From positions 1-45,239 of the forward strand of contig CAITND010000019.1 of the NCBI GenBank assembly GCA_903893625.1: a stretch of 45,239 bases of DNA, written 5' to 3'. This DNA is from an uncultured Oscillatoriales cyanobacterium. Its GTDB lineage: Bacteria > Cyanobacteriota > Cyanobacteriia > Cyanobacteriales > Microcoleaceae. Of the stretch, positions 11,534-19,956 are shown piece after piece. Both the position numbers and the translations under genes were made by a program. The notes beneath the pieces are model-generated. The model worked only from the letters and a program-made list of their open reading frames with translations. It did not search any database and had not been told where the DNA came from. Position 1 is the first letter of the stretch. Every line of letters begins with the position of its first letter.

Positions 11534-13003
11534 ATGGAATTTAAAGCAACGAACACATCCCCTTTAGCGTGGGCCGGAGATGTCCTCGCCCTGGGTTTAT
11601 TTGAAGATCAGATAGAATTAACCGGGGACTTTGCCACCTTAGATGATAAACTGGCAGGAACCTTAAAAGAGTTAATTGAAGAAGCGGAATTTAAGGGAAA
11701 AGCCGATAGTAGTGTCTCTACTCGTGTGGGTGGAAATAGTCCAATTCGCAAAGTGATTTTAGTCGGTTTGGGTAAATCAGAGAGCTTCAAATTAGACAGC
11801 TTACGCCGAGCATCAGCGAGTATCGCCAAAACCGCTAAATCCCTCAAAAGTAAAAGCCTTGGGGTGAGTTTACCTGTTTTTGAAACCCCAGAAACCACCG
11901 CCCAAGCAATTACAGAAGGGGTAGAATTAGCCTTATATCAAGATACCAGATTTAAGTCAGAACCCGATGAAAAAGCTCACAAAATTGAACAGATTGAATT
12001 ATTGGGTTTACCGGGAACAGAAGCCGCCATTACTCGCGCCCAACAAATCTGTTCTGGAGTAATTTTAGCACGGGAATTAGTCGCCGCTCCTGCTAACGAA
12101 ATTAACCCGATTACAATGGCAGAAATGGCTAAATCCTTAGCCAACGAATACGGGTTTGAAATTAAAATTCTGGAAAAAGAAGACTGTGAACAATTAGGCA
12201 TGGGTGCTTTTTTAGGAGTAGCCCAAGCTTCGGATTTACCGCCTAAATTTATTCATTTAATCTATCGTCCCGAAGGAACTCCACGTCGCAAATTAGCCAT
12301 TATTGGTAAAGGATTAACCTTTGATTCCGGTGGGTTGAATTTGAAACCCAGTGGTAGTGGGATTGAAATGATGAAAATGGATATGGGAGGGGCAGCGGCA
12401 ACCTTTGGCGCGGCGAAAGCCATTGGTCAATTAAAACCGGATGTGGAAGTGCATTTTATTAGTGCCGTTACGGAAAATATGATTAGTGGTCGCGCCATGC
12501 ACCCTGGAGATTTTCTTAAAGCTTCTAATGGCAAAACTATTGAAGTGAATAATACCGATGCGGAAGGACGATTAACATTAGCTGATGCCCTGGTTTTTGC
12601 AGATCAATTAGGGGTGGATGCCATGATTGATTTAGCCACATTAACAGGCGCCTGCGTGATTGCTTTGGGAGATGATATTGCCGGGTTATGGAGTCCTGAT
12701 GAACACCTAGCAATGGAGTTAGAAACTGCCTCAAAAACATCGGGGGAAAAACTCTGGCGAATGCCCTTAGAAGAGAAATATTTTGAAGGGTTAAAAGCCC
12801 TGCACGCTGATATGAAAAATACTGGGCCAAGGGCTGGAGGTTCAATTACGGCGGCGTTATTCCTGAAACAATTTGTAGATAAAACTCCTTGGGCACATTT
12901 AGACGTTGCTGGCCCCGTTTGGGCAGATAAAGACAACGCTTACAATAATGCCGGGGCGACGGGTTATGGGGTGCGGATGTTAGTTAATTGGGTCTTAAGT
13001 TAG
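11534..13003 (+). CDS. pepA: Leucyl aminopeptidase (M17)
   Basis: A cytosolic two-metal aminopeptidase that removes N-terminal residues during peptide turnover; it normally forms a hexamer. The 489-residue protein has the M17 layout: a macro-like N-terminal domain, then the catalytic domain. Metal ligands are K259, D264, D283, D342 and E344, with catalytic K271 and R346. The signature [14 protein letters not shown] is at about 340-353. The ATG start at 11534 follows an AT-rich spacer and I see no strong Shine-Dalgarno. It converges on rsmA with a 78-bp gap. No truncation or missing residue is seen. Confidence 0.97.
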   Translation: MEFKATNTSPLAWAGDVLALGLFEDQIELTGDFATLDDKLAGTLKELIEEAEFKGKADSSVSTRVGGNSPIRKVILVGLGKSESFKLDSLRRASASIAKTAKSLKSKSLGVSLPVFETPETTAQAITEGVELALYQDTRFKSEPDEKAHKIEQIELLGLPGTEAAITRAQQICSGVILARELVAAPANEINPITMAEMAKSLANEYGFEIKILEKEDCEQLGMGAFLGVAQASDLPPKFIHLIYRPEGTPRRKLAIIGKGLTFDSGGLNLKPSGSGIEMMKMDMGGAAATFGAAKAIGQLKPDVEVHFISAVTENMISGRAMHPGDFLKASNGKTIEVNNTDAEGRLTLADALVFADQLGVDAMIDLATLTGACVIALGDDIAGLWSPDEHLAMELETASKTSGEKLWRMPLEEKYFEGLKALHADMKNTGPRAGGSITAALFLKQFVDKTPWAHLDVAGPVWADKDNAYNNAGATGYGVRMLVNWVLS

Positions 13004-13081
13004 TTCCTCCAGGGCCGTTTCATACAGCCATGGGGGTCAACTAGGACTATCTTTCAAGCCCCCAATGAACCTGTATTCAGG

Positions 13082-13906
13082 TCATTGGTGGGTTGATAAA
13101 CAGTTACTCAAATTTACCCATTGTTCAACGCTGAGGTCTTCGGCGCGAACTTGGGGGTTAATCTCTAATTGTTCCAGTAATTGGGTTAATTGATCTCGAC
13201 TGACCACACTTTGTAAATTATTTCTTAACATTTTGCGTTTGCTGGCAAATCCTAATTTGAGTAATGTTTCTAAATAGGGGGGGTTTGAGGCCGGATGTTC
13301 AATGGTACGGGGACGCAAACGAATCACCGCAGAATCCACTTTTGGCGGGGGATAGAAGGCTTTGGCTACAACATCACAGATATAGTCGCAGTCTGCAAGG
13401 TATTGCACTCGCACCGATAACGCCCCAAAGGTTTTAGACCCCGCATGGGCGGTGATGCGTTGAGCGACTTCTTTTTGGACTAACAGAACAATTAATTCAA
13501 AGGGGTTAGGGTTAGGTTCGGCAATGGTTCCTAATAATTGTTCAACGATTGGCCCAGTAATATTATAAGGAATATTGGCAACAACTTTATTCGGATTTTG
13601 GAAATTGGGAAAATCCTGTAATTGACCGTCAATATCTAAGGTGAGAATATCGCCTTGTAGCAATAGAAAATTATCTCGATCACCAAATCTTTTAACGAGA
13701 TTTTTGCATAAATCCGTATCAATTTCAACGGCAATAACAGATTTTGCTACCGATAGTAATTGCGTGGTTAAAATTCCGGTTCCGGGGCCAATTTCTAATA
13801 GACAATCCGATGGGGTTAACAATGCAGATTTAACAATTTTACTTAAAGCTTTTTCACTGCGTAACCAATGTTGAGCGAATTGTTTTCGAGGTTGGGGCGA
13901 TCGCAT
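13082..13906 (-). CDS. rsmA: 16S rRNA (adenine1518-N6/adenine1519-N6)-dimethyltransferase
   Basis: RsmA/KsgA dimethylates two adjacent adenines in the 3'-terminal hairpin of 16S rRNA late in small-subunit assembly. The 274-residue product has the N-terminal QHWLRSEKAL segment, the SAM motif EIGPGTG at 38-44, an acidic motif EID near 61-63, the catalytic NIPYN at 111-115, and a C-terminal domain with the KRKMLRNNL segment. A HIP1 octamer overlaps the first codons (GCGATCGC, just inside the start). In many cyanobacteria ispE follows rsmA; here the downstream neighbour is convergent pepA, so that linkage is absent. Confidence 0.97.
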   Translation of the reverse strand: MRSPQPRKQFAQHWLRSEKALSKIVKSALLTPSDCLLEIGPGTGILTTQLLSVAKSVIAVEIDTDLCKNLVKRFGDRDNFLLLQGDILTLDIDGQLQDFPNFQNPNKVVANIPYNITGPIVEQLLGTIAEPNPNPFELIVLLVQKEVAQRITAHAGSKTFGALSVRVQYLADCDYICDVVAKAFYPPPKVDSAVIRLRPRTIEHPASNPPYLETLLKLGFASKRKMLRNNLQSVVSRDQLTQLLEQLEINPQVRAEDLSVEQWVNLSNCLSTHQ

Positions 13907-13913
13907 AAATTAA

Positions 13914-14048
13914 TTAAATAATGGGACTACCATGATGATGAATTAAATACCATTGATTCGCCATCCGAGTATAAATATTCGTTGCCATTGACGCTGAGGT
14001 AGAATCAGGAACACAAGAATAAGCGGATCTCTTCACAAGTGGCCCGAA
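13914..14048 (-). pseudogene. C-terminal remnant of an NTF2/SnoaL-like protein
   Basis: The stop-bounded minus-strand frame of 44 codons encodes a peptide containing MATNIYTRMANQWYLIHHHG and SPII before TAA. The pattern ATNIFxRxxxxWxLxHHHGSP is the conserved last strand pair of NTF2/SnoaL-like (DUF4440-type) proteins (recalled). The rest of the roughly 130-residue domain is missing: further upstream there is an in-frame stop, then GGTTAAC repeats and the TPR gene on the other strand. The stump sits 7 bp upstream of the rsmA start codon, so the rsmA promoter must lie within or beyond it. Confidence 0.6.
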
Positions 14049-14078
14049 TTATGTCAGTATCATTTCCAGCATCCGGTG

Positions 14079-14122
14079 TTGGTTAACGGTTAACAGTTGG
14101 CCATCAACAGTAAACCGTCAAC
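14079..14122. repeat. GGTTAAC/GGTTGAC heptamer repeat
   Basis: The block reads TTGGTTAACGGTTAACAGTT and, further on, CAACAGTAAACCGTCAACC, so heptamers occur in both orientations and can pair. It belongs to the same family as 10072-10113 and marks the break in the NTF2-like remnant. Confidence 0.55.
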
Positions 14123-14123
14123 C

Positions 14124-14160
14124 GCCCCCCAACCCCCCGTACACGGGGGGCAAGGGGGGC
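14124..14160. repeat. C6/G6 perfect hairpin repeat
   Basis: The left arm is GCCCCCCAACCCCCCGT and the right arm ACGGGGGGCAAGGGGGGC, differing only by one extra base in the spacer. The right arm holds two runs of six G. In this AT-rich DNA it stands out sharply. It ends about 50 bp before the GTG of the TPR gene, so it lies in that gene's leader or promoter. Confidence 0.8.
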
Positions 14161-14211
14161 ATCAACACCAAAATGTGACAGACTCGCTCAACTTCTCACA
14201 CAATATAGGCC

Positions 14212-15318
14212 GTGTCAAATCCAACTCAATTATTAGTTAGTCGTGTATTAATGGCTGTAATTGCCATGACCACACCACAAATTGCTCAAGCTACGGAAAT
14301 TGTAGCTCAAGCCAACCCCCAAGCTAACAAACAGCTTAATGATTTGTTAGAACAGGGACGAAAGTTGGTGGATGCTGGAGATCTGGAAAATGCCATCAGA
14401 GTCTATACACAAGCGGTTTCTTTAGATCCCAGAAACGCTAAGATTTATTCTGGAATTGCCTACTTAGAAGCCTTACGGGGTAATTTCCAAGTTGCCGCCC
14501 AATATTATCAAAATGCCTTAATCCTTGACCCCAATAATGCTGATTTTCAGTATGGTTTAGGGTTTAGTTTAGCCAATTTACAACAATATGATGCGGCGGC
14601 GGATGCCTATCGTCGAGCCACCATGCTGAAGCGAGACAACATCCAGGCCCATCAGGGATTAGCTGCCACTCTGTTTCGCAAAGGGGACTATACCGGAGCC
14701 ATTAGAGCCTATCAAACCATCATTACCCTTGATCCCCGGAATTGGCAGGCTTATTCGGCAATGGGAATGGCATTTCTGAAGCAAGAAAACGTGATGAAAG
14801 CCTTAGAAGTGCTTCAGCAAGCAGCGATGTTAGCCCCGAATGAGGCGAGTATCCAGATTAAATTAGGGGCGGCTTTAATGAAATATGGCGATCACAATGG
14901 GAGTATTACCGCCTTTGAACGTGCCGCCCAACTCGCGCCCCGTGATGGAGATGTTCAATTCCAAATCGGTGAAATTTTTAAGGCGGAACAGAACTTTGAT
15001 GCTGCTAGTGAAGCCTATCAACGGGCTTTAGCCTTAAAACCAACTCTAATGGTGGCAAATGCAGCCCTGGGTGAAATTCAACTGGCGCAACAAGATTATG
15101 TGGGGGCAATTATTAGTTATCGTCGGGTGCTGGAAAATAACCCGGAGGATGCCTCGGCTACTTTTGGCATGGGACTAGCACTCAAAGGACGAGGAAATCG
15201 AGAGCAACAAGCGATCGCCTTTCTCCAAAAAGCCTTAGAACTTTATCAACAACAAAGCAATACTGAAGGCATCCAAAAAACCCAAGCTGCCTTACAGGAA
15301 TTGCAAAAGAAAAAGTAA
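14212..15318 (+). CDS. Exported TPR-repeat protein
   Basis: The 368-residue product has an N-terminal hydrophobic segment ending in an Ala-rich cleavage-like site (TTPQIAQATEIVAQA), so it is probably exported. It is followed by eight or so tetratricopeptide repeats from residue 40 to the end, for example YSGIAYLEALRGNFQVAAQY and the following NALILDPNN. TPR arrays bind protein partners; no catalytic domain is present. The start is GTG 14212; an in-frame ATG at 14251 (MAVIAMTTPQ) would also leave a short signal peptide, and neither has a clear ribosome-binding site. A hairpin at 15325-15360 follows. The partner may be in the envelope, since an L,D-transpeptidase is next, but that is only context. 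Confidence 0.88.
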   Translation: MSNPTQLLVSRVLMAVIAMTTPQIAQATEIVAQANPQANKQLNDLLEQGRKLVDAGDLENAIRVYTQAVSLDPRNAKIYSGIAYLEALRGNFQVAAQYYQNALILDPNNADFQYGLGFSLANLQQYDAAADAYRRATMLKRDNIQAHQGLAATLFRKGDYTGAIRAYQTIITLDPRNWQAYSAMGMAFLKQENVMKALEVLQQAAMLAPNEASIQIKLGAALMKYGDHNGSITAFERAAQLAPRDGDVQFQIGEIFKAEQNFDAASEAYQRALALKPTLMVANAALGEIQLAQQDYVGAIISYRRVLENNPEDASATFGMGLALKGRGNREQQAIAFLQKALELYQQQSNTEGIQKTQAALQELQKKK

Positions 15319-15324
15319 ACCGAA

Positions 15325-15360
15325 AACAGGGGTAGTCAATATCTTATCCCCTGTTATTAT
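15325..15360 (+). terminator. Candidate terminator after the TPR gene
   Basis: AACAGGGG (15325-15332) pairs with CCCCTGTT (15348-15355) across a 15-base loop and is followed by ATTATAG. The loop is long and the T-run poor, so it may be a processing hairpin rather than a strong terminator. Confidence 0.4.
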
Positions 15361-15472
15361 AGTGTTTAATTAAGGAACAGTTTGATTTTTTCCCAGTCCT
15401 ATTTTTTAGGAGAAACTATTGCCTGTTCCCTGTTCGCTACTATAAATATTATTTCTAAGTGAGGAGTCCAAT

Positions 15473-16090
15473 ATGACCACCAGAGTCAGCGCTCAACGTT
15501 TATCTCAATCTTTAATTGGTGCTGGTATTAGCCTAGCTACTCTATTTTATGGTGGACAACCTGTGAAGGCAGAAACTGCCCTCTCCCCGGAGACAGTGAG
15601 TTCTGCTTCCTCTACGGTTGTCCCTGTACTTCCCAGTCAAACCCTCAACCCGGTTGTTCCTCCCTTGAATGACCCCGGCTTGTTTTTGCCCTCCTTAGAA
15701 CAGCCAAAACGCCTGATTCTTCGCTTAAATCAACGTCGGGTTTATCTCTACCAAGGAGAACAAGTCGTTGCTAGTTATCCCGTTGCTGTTGGTAAAGAAG
15801 GATGGGAAACTCCAACGGGGAGTTTTAAAATCATGCAAAAAATTGAAAATCCTGTTTGGCAAGATCCCTGGACGGGAGAAGTCCGTTCTCCAGGCCCGAA
15901 TAGTGCGTTAGGATTGCGTTGGATTGGCTTCTGGACAGATGGAAAAGATGTGATTGGGTTTCATGGAACCCCTACGATCAATTCTATTGGACAAGCTGCC
16001 TCCCATGGCTGTGTACGGATGCGGAATGAGGATGTTGTGGCTTTATTTGAACAGGTGGAAGTGGGAACTCCCGTTATTGTTGAACCTTAA
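15473..16090 (+). CDS. L,D-transpeptidase (YkuD family)
   Basis: A periplasmic enzyme that cross-links peptidoglycan 3-3 or attaches proteins to it, using a catalytic cysteine. The 205-residue product has a signal peptide (residues 1 to about 34, ending GGQPVKAETA), a Pro-rich linker, and a YkuD domain from about 78 to the end. The active-site motif is complete: H164 and SHGC at 177-180, followed by V-R182. ATG 15473 follows GTGAGGAGT, a good ribosome-binding site, and a strong terminator follows at 16119-16159, so it is probably transcribed alone. No LysM domain is present. Confidence 0.94.
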   Translation: MTTRVSAQRLSQSLIGAGISLATLFYGGQPVKAETALSPETVSSASSTVVPVLPSQTLNPVVPPLNDPGLFLPSLEQPKRLILRLNQRRVYLYQGEQVVASYPVAVGKEGWETPTGSFKIMQKIENPVWQDPWTGEVRSPGPNSALGLRWIGFWTDGKDVIGFHGTPTINSIGQAASHGCVRMRNEDVVALFEQVEVGTPVIVEP

Positions 16091-16118
16091 TCTACTTTAG
16101 GTCTTATCGAGATTTTGA

Positions 16119-16159
16119 GGAATCAAGGAGAGTTAAAACTCTTCTGATTCCTTTTTTTT
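16119..16159 (+). terminator. Strong rho-independent terminator
   Basis: GGAATCA pairs with TGATTCC and, inside it, AGAGTT pairs with AACTCT. The stem is followed by eight T residues. It lies 29 bp after the L,D-transpeptidase stop and is the clearest terminator in the window. Confidence 0.85.
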
Positions 16160-16225
16160 GATTGCATCTTAAGGGCCGATTAGCGTTATGATTTGAAAAT
16201 CAATGCTCACTCAAGGGGAGGAATG

Positions 16226-16771
16226 ATGGCGCGGAAACGTCTTTCCGATATGGTACGGCAGGAAGCCGAAAAAAGTTCAACGGCTGAAGTGGAAATTGTA
16301 GCGGATGAAAGTGGGGTTGGGGTTCAATCGACCGCCTCACCCTCAAAATCTGAGGCTCAACCCAACTTAGAGGAGAAAATTGTTGAGTTAAAAACGGCTT
16401 TAGAAACGGCTCAAAATCAAGAACGATCCCTTCAAGAAAAACTCTTACAATTACAAGCTCAATTAGAGGATAAAAATCAATTTATTGATCAAATGAAAAC
16501 GGAAATTCAAGAAGCAGATTTAAAAGGTAAATTACAAAAGGCGCAAGAAGCTGCGTTACAGTTATCTGAGGCGAATTCTAAGTTAATTGAAGAATTAAAA
16601 ACCCTCAAACAAGAAAATGAATCGTTAAAAACGGCATTACAACCGCCTGCCCAACCTCCCCAATCTAAACCCATTGAAAAAGCCAAATCTCAATTAATCC
16701 GTCGTCCCTATTCTTCCCCGTCTCAACCCGTTTCAGGTGAGGATTTTTCCAATAGCACTTGGTTACTTTAG
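16226..16771 (+). CDS. Coiled-coil protein, unknown function
   Basis: The 181-residue product begins MARKRLSDMVRQEAEK. ATG 16226 lies four bases after GGGGAGG, which decides the start; an in-frame ATG at 16223 is too close to that site, and an upstream TTG at 16193 is not needed. A short basic N-terminus is followed by an acidic linker, then a long heptad-rich coiled coil from about residue 50 to 145 (LEEKIVELKTALETAQNQ onward), then a Pro/Ser-rich basic tail ending SNSTWLL. No signal peptide or membrane segment. The basic MARKRLSDxVRQE opening recurs in cyanobacterial proteins as I recall, but no function is known to me. Confidence 0.8.
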   Translation: MARKRLSDMVRQEAEKSSTAEVEIVADESGVGVQSTASPSKSEAQPNLEEKIVELKTALETAQNQERSLQEKLLQLQAQLEDKNQFIDQMKTEIQEADLKGKLQKAQEAALQLSEANSKLIEELKTLKQENESLKTALQPPAQPPQSKPIEKAKSQLIRRPYSSPSQPVSGEDFSNSTWLL

Positions 16772-16828
16772 AAACCAATTTAAAGGGCGAGAAAACCTCG
16801 CCCCTACAACGGAAAAATGGGTGAATAT

Positions 16829-17950
16829 TTAAGCTGGATTAGCTTGCAAACGTTTTTCTAATAAGCGACGAATTGATGCTTTTTCAATAAATCCAACTAA
16901 TACGCCATTGCGAACAACGGGTACTTGATTTAATTGTTGTTGTTCTAATAAATTCACCACTTCTAACAGCGATTGTTTAGCATCAATCGTGGTGGAAAAT
17001 TCAACAGGCCTCATCACCGTTTCAACTGAAATTAACGGCCATTGGGCGGTGGGAATGGGTTTGAGGTCATCCCCGTTAATTTGACCGACTAATTTACCCG
17101 CTTCATTGGTAACAAGAAATTGAGGAGTTGCAGTTTTCCCAATAATATAATCGTTTACAAAGGTTCGTAACGAAATATCTTGAGAAACAATAGAATTCTC
17201 ATCGGCTAAAGCATCCTCGGCGGTGAATTCAGACAACCGATTTCTAAGGGTTGCATCCTGGGCTAAAACCCCGGCATTACTTAATAGAAACCACCCGATT
17301 AAAATTGTCCAGAAATTGGGATAGCTACCGGATATAAACACAGGCAAAAATCCTAATAAAATTCCTATCCAACCTAATCCTTGACCAACCCGACTAGCAA
17401 ATACAATGCCTTTATATTGATTCCCCGTAATTTTCCAAATTAGAGCCTTAAGAATATTCCCGCCATCGAGGGGTAAACCGGGAATCAAATTAAATACTGC
17501 TAAGGCTAAGTTGACATAAGCTAAGAGATGAATTAAAGCGGTTAATGGGGCTGCTAAGGTTAAATAAGAACCCATTAAACTCAACCCTACAAACAGTAAT
17601 AAACTGACTAACGGCCCAGCAATGGCAATCCAAAAAGCTCCAGCAGGTGTTTTTGCTTCTTGGTCTAAACTGGCTAATCCACCAAACAAAAATAACGTAA
17701 TGGATTTAACGTTAATTCCTTGTTTAATGGCGACAAAACTATGTCCTAACTCATGAGCCAAAACAGATGCAAATAGCAGTAACGCGGCAATTAAACCTAA
17801 TAAAAAGGGTAGTCCTAAACCCAATTGGGGAAATTGAGCACCCAAACTTCCCCCATAATTTAACGTCATTAATCCCAGAACAATAAACCAGGAAACGTTA
17901 ATATAAAAGGGGATTCCAAACAAATTACCGACGCGAATAGAGCCATTCAT
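16829..17950 (-). CDS. Site-2 protease family (M50) membrane protease with CBS domains
   Basis: An intramembrane zinc metalloprotease of the M50B/SREBP S2P type, which cuts membrane-bound regulators within the bilayer. Counting from ATG 17950 (MNGSIRVGNLFGIPFYINV), the zinc motif HELGH is at 66-70 and the third ligand is D162 in LPLDGG. Five to six hydrophobic segments cover residues 15-220, and two CBS motifs, which bind adenine nucleotides, occupy about 240-370. GTG 17959 is also in frame, but an AGAGGTGG site is spaced correctly only for the ATG. The substrate is unknown; no anti-sigma factor gene is nearby. It is a stand-alone gene convergent with the coiled-coil gene. Confidence 0.93.
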   Translation of the reverse strand: MNGSIRVGNLFGIPFYINVSWFIVLGLMTLNYGGSLGAQFPQLGLGLPFLLGLIAALLLFASVLAHELGHSFVAIKQGINVKSITLFLFGGLASLDQEAKTPAGAFWIAIAGPLVSLLLFVGLSLMGSYLTLAAPLTALIHLLAYVNLALAVFNLIPGLPLDGGNILKALIWKITGNQYKGIVFASRVGQGLGWIGILLGFLPVFISGSYPNFWTILIGWFLLSNAGVLAQDATLRNRLSEFTAEDALADENSIVSQDISLRTFVNDYIIGKTATPQFLVTNEAGKLVGQINGDDLKPIPTAQWPLISVETVMRPVEFSTTIDAKQSLLEVVNLLEQQQLNQVPVVRNGVLVGFIEKASIRRLLEKRLQANPA

Positions 17951-18096
17951 ATTGGCCACCTCTTAACTCATCCAGAAGCAGATTCAACTTCTGGCCTTTC
18001 ATAACCCCATTGTAACGAATTGTAAATAAACTGAGCCATCCGCCCCAGGTTGTATATACCAGACTATTCGGTACGGTTTTCCGCTTTTATATTTAA

Positions 18097-18129
18097 AAAC
18101 CACAAAGGCACTAAGACACGAAGAAAGAG
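18097..18129. repeat. Dispersed CACAAAGGCACTAAGACACG repeat
   Basis: The clearest copy of the family: CCACAAAGGCACTAAGACAC followed by GAAGAAAGAG. It lies between the epimerase stop and the M50 protease start. Confidence 0.65.
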
Positions 18130-18175
18130 TTAAGATGAAATCAAGAGACATTACATAGAATGTCTCTGCACTATT

Positions 18176-19162
18176 CTAAACTTGATAATAAGAACGATAC
18201 CACTCTACAAACCGTTTAACTCCTACTTCAATTGAGGTATTAGGTTGAAAGTCTACATCTTGAATTAAAGCATCTACATCCGCATAAGTTATCGGGACAT
18301 CTCCTGGTTGAATGGGCATAAAATTTTTAATTGCTTTTTTGCCTAATGCGGCTTCTAAAACTTCAATCAAATGCAACAATTCAATGGGTTGATTATTGCC
18401 AATATTATACACTTTATAGGGAGCAGTTGTATTGAGGTTTTCGCCAGATTGAGGAATTCTATCTAAGGTACGAATTACACCTTCGACGATATCATCAATA
18501 TAGGTAAAATCTCGTTGCATTTTGCCATAATTAAATACATCAATGGGTTTGTCTTCGAGAATGGCTTTGGTAAAAATAAACAGCGCCATATCTGGACGAC
18601 CCCAAGGGCCATAAACCGTAAAAAAGCGCAATCCTGTTGAGGGAATATTGTATAAATGGCTATAGCTATGGGCGATTAATTCATTGGCTTTTTTAGTGGC
18701 AGCATATAAACTGACGGGATAATCTACATTATCTTCAACTGAAAACGGAATTTTCTTATTGGCGCCATAAACGGAACTGGAAGACGCATACACTAAATGT
18801 TGAATTTGGGCATGGCGACACCCTTCTAAAATATTCAGAAAACCCACTAGGTTACTATCAAGATAAGCATAGGGATTTTTTAAAGAATATCTGACTCCTG
18901 CTTGGGCGGCAAGATGGGCAACTCGTTCAAAATTTCCCTCTGCAAATAACTGATTCATGCCCTCTCGGTCGGCTAAATCTAGTTGTTGAAATGAAAAGCT
19001 TTCTCGGTCGTTTAACTGTTCTAAACGGGCTTGTTTGAGAGAGACATCATAATAATCATTCAGATTATCAATTCCGATAATCTTATCTCCTCGGTCTAAT
19101 AAACGTTGACACAAATGAAATCCAATAAATCCAGCTGCACCTGTTACTAATAAATTAGCCAT
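18176..19162 (-). CDS. NAD-dependent epimerase, UDP-glucuronate 4-epimerase type
   Basis: An extended short-chain dehydrogenase that inverts C4 of a UDP-sugar, probably UDP-glucuronate to UDP-galacturonate or the N-acetylated equivalent, for polysaccharide synthesis. The 328-residue product has the Rossmann motif GAAGFIG at 8-14, the Ser cluster SSSS at 127-130, and catalytic Y153 and K157 (YAATK). The [17 protein letters not shown] stretch at 31-47 is typical of the CapI/GAE group. ATG 19162 lies 8 bp after the stop of the decayed nucleotide-sugar dehydrogenase on the same strand, so the two were an operon. The surviving gene may rely on a UDP-uronate made by a dehydrogenase elsewhere. Confidence 0.92.
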   Translation of the reverse strand: MANLLVTGAAGFIGFHLCQRLLDRGDKIIGIDNLNDYYDVSLKQARLEQLNDRESFSFQQLDLADREGMNQLFAEGNFERVAHLAAQAGVRYSLKNPYAYLDSNLVGFLNILEGCRHAQIQHLVYASSSSVYGANKKIPFSVEDNVDYPVSLYAATKKANELIAHSYSHLYNIPSTGLRFFTVYGPWGRPDMALFIFTKAILEDKPIDVFNYGKMQRDFTYIDDIVEGVIRTLDRIPQSGENLNTTAPYKVYNIGNNQPIELLHLIEVLEAALGKKAIKNFMPIQPGDVPITYADVDALIQDVDFQPNTSIEVGVKRFVEWYRSYYQV

Positions 19163-19170
19163 TTTTTCCC

Positions 19171-19482
19171 CTATAAACTCCAGTAGTGAATATGAGACGG
19201 AATTAAATTTAGGTTAAGAACAGACTTGACATCCATTACCACACCTTTGTTTCCTAAACACCCTAAAAGTTCTTTTAAGGAAAGATTTAGGCAAGTTTGA
19301 TGGGGAACTGCTAGAATCATTGCATCTAGGTTCGACAAGTCTGACCACTGTACTAATGTCATAGCATATTCTTTTTGAATGGCAACTGGATCAGCTAAAG
19401 GATCATGAATTAACAGTTGTATGCCAAATTGATTTAACTCCGCTACAATATCGGGAACACGACTATTGTGTAAATATGGAAT
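19171..19482 (-). pseudogene. C-terminal stump of a UDP-sugar (TviB/WbpO-type) 6-dehydrogenase
   Basis: An uninterrupted frame of 103 codons with no start codon at its upstream end. It encodes the C-terminal UDP-binding domain of a nucleotide-sugar dehydrogenase: SRVPDIVAELNQFGIQLL, then IHDPLADP, DAMILAVPH and GVVMDVKSVL. The catalytic Cys and the NAD-binding domain, some 300 residues, are missing. The frame ends upstream at a TAA at 19483-19485, and a GATGGGC/GCCCATC hairpin repeat follows at 19499-19520, so the deletion end point coincides with a repeat. A short internal Met could restart translation at 19362, but a functional enzyme is not possible. The family assignment is firm; the exact sugar is not. 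Confidence 0.85.
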
Positions 19483-19498
19483 TTAATGGGATTTAATA

Positions 19499-19520
19499 TG
19501 ATGGGCATAGCCCATCCTAC
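19499..19520. repeat. GATGGGC-GCCCATC hairpin repeat
   Basis: GATGGGC-AT-AGCCCATC followed by CTAC. The same element is present at 25404-25425, 25450-25471 and, inverted, 25514-25536. Here it sits at the truncated end of the dehydrogenase stump. Confidence 0.75.
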
Positions 19521-19577
19521 TGTTTCATTTCTCGGCGAATGGCTGATAATTGATTCGCTAAAATTCCATAGAAAAAT

Positions 19578-19805
19578 ATGATAATTTCTGATAATAATAT
19601 AATAACATTATTATTTTGGCTTGGCATTTCAACGGCTATTGTTTTAATTATTATCTTAGATGGGATTTTTCAAGCAACCCTAAAACAAGTTTTAACTCAA
19701 TTACAAGGAAAACAGAAACCGATCCTGTTACAATCTATGAATCGTTGTACTATATATCAAAATCAACTTTATCGGTTGGTAAAAGTAGATTGTCTAATCA
19801 AATAA
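19578..19805 (+). CDS. Small membrane protein (75 aa), hypothetical
   Basis: A 75-residue frame with one strongly hydrophobic helix (residues 8-31, ITLLFWLGISTAIVLIII) followed by a polar tail with basic and Gln residues. The stop overlaps a perfect 10-bp hairpin with trailing T residues, which suggests a real transcript end. There is no strong ribosome-binding site. It is not related to its neighbours. A second frame overlaps the same DNA but is less protein-like. Unrecognised family. Confidence 0.45.
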   Translation: MIISDNNIITLLFWLGISTAIVLIIILDGIFQATLKQVLTQLQGKQKPILLQSMNRCTIYQNQLYRLVKVDCLIK

Positions 19806-19837
19806 TCAGTAGTCGTGCCTGCGCTACTACTGATTTT
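19804..19837 (+). terminator. Hairpin terminator after the 75-aa gene
   Basis: AATCAGTAGT and ACTACTGATT form a perfect 10-bp stem around a 12-base loop, followed by TTAAC. The flanks resemble the TAATCAG heptamer family, so it may have derived from one. Confidence 0.5.
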
Positions 19838-19849
19838 AACACAAAGAAG

Positions 19850-19884
19850 AAACCACAAAGACACGCTTGACACGAAGAAAGAGG
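19850..19884. repeat. Dispersed CACAAAG/GACACGAAGAAAG repeat
   Basis: AAACCACAAAGACACGCTTG followed by ACACGAAGAAAGAGG. A variant of the 18097-18129 copy in the same orientation, upstream of the CHAT gene. Confidence 0.6.
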
Positions 19885-19956
19885 GGGTATTGAAGATTGA
19901 CAGCAGTTTTTAGCCCACGCACTAGCTAACTCTTTTCCAATTTAGGAAGGTCAAAA

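Noticed and set aside
13004-13081. A bidirectional terminator between pepA and rsmA
   Set aside because: The GGGGGTC / GCCCCC sequences there pair weakly and with a long loop and no T-run; not enough to call.
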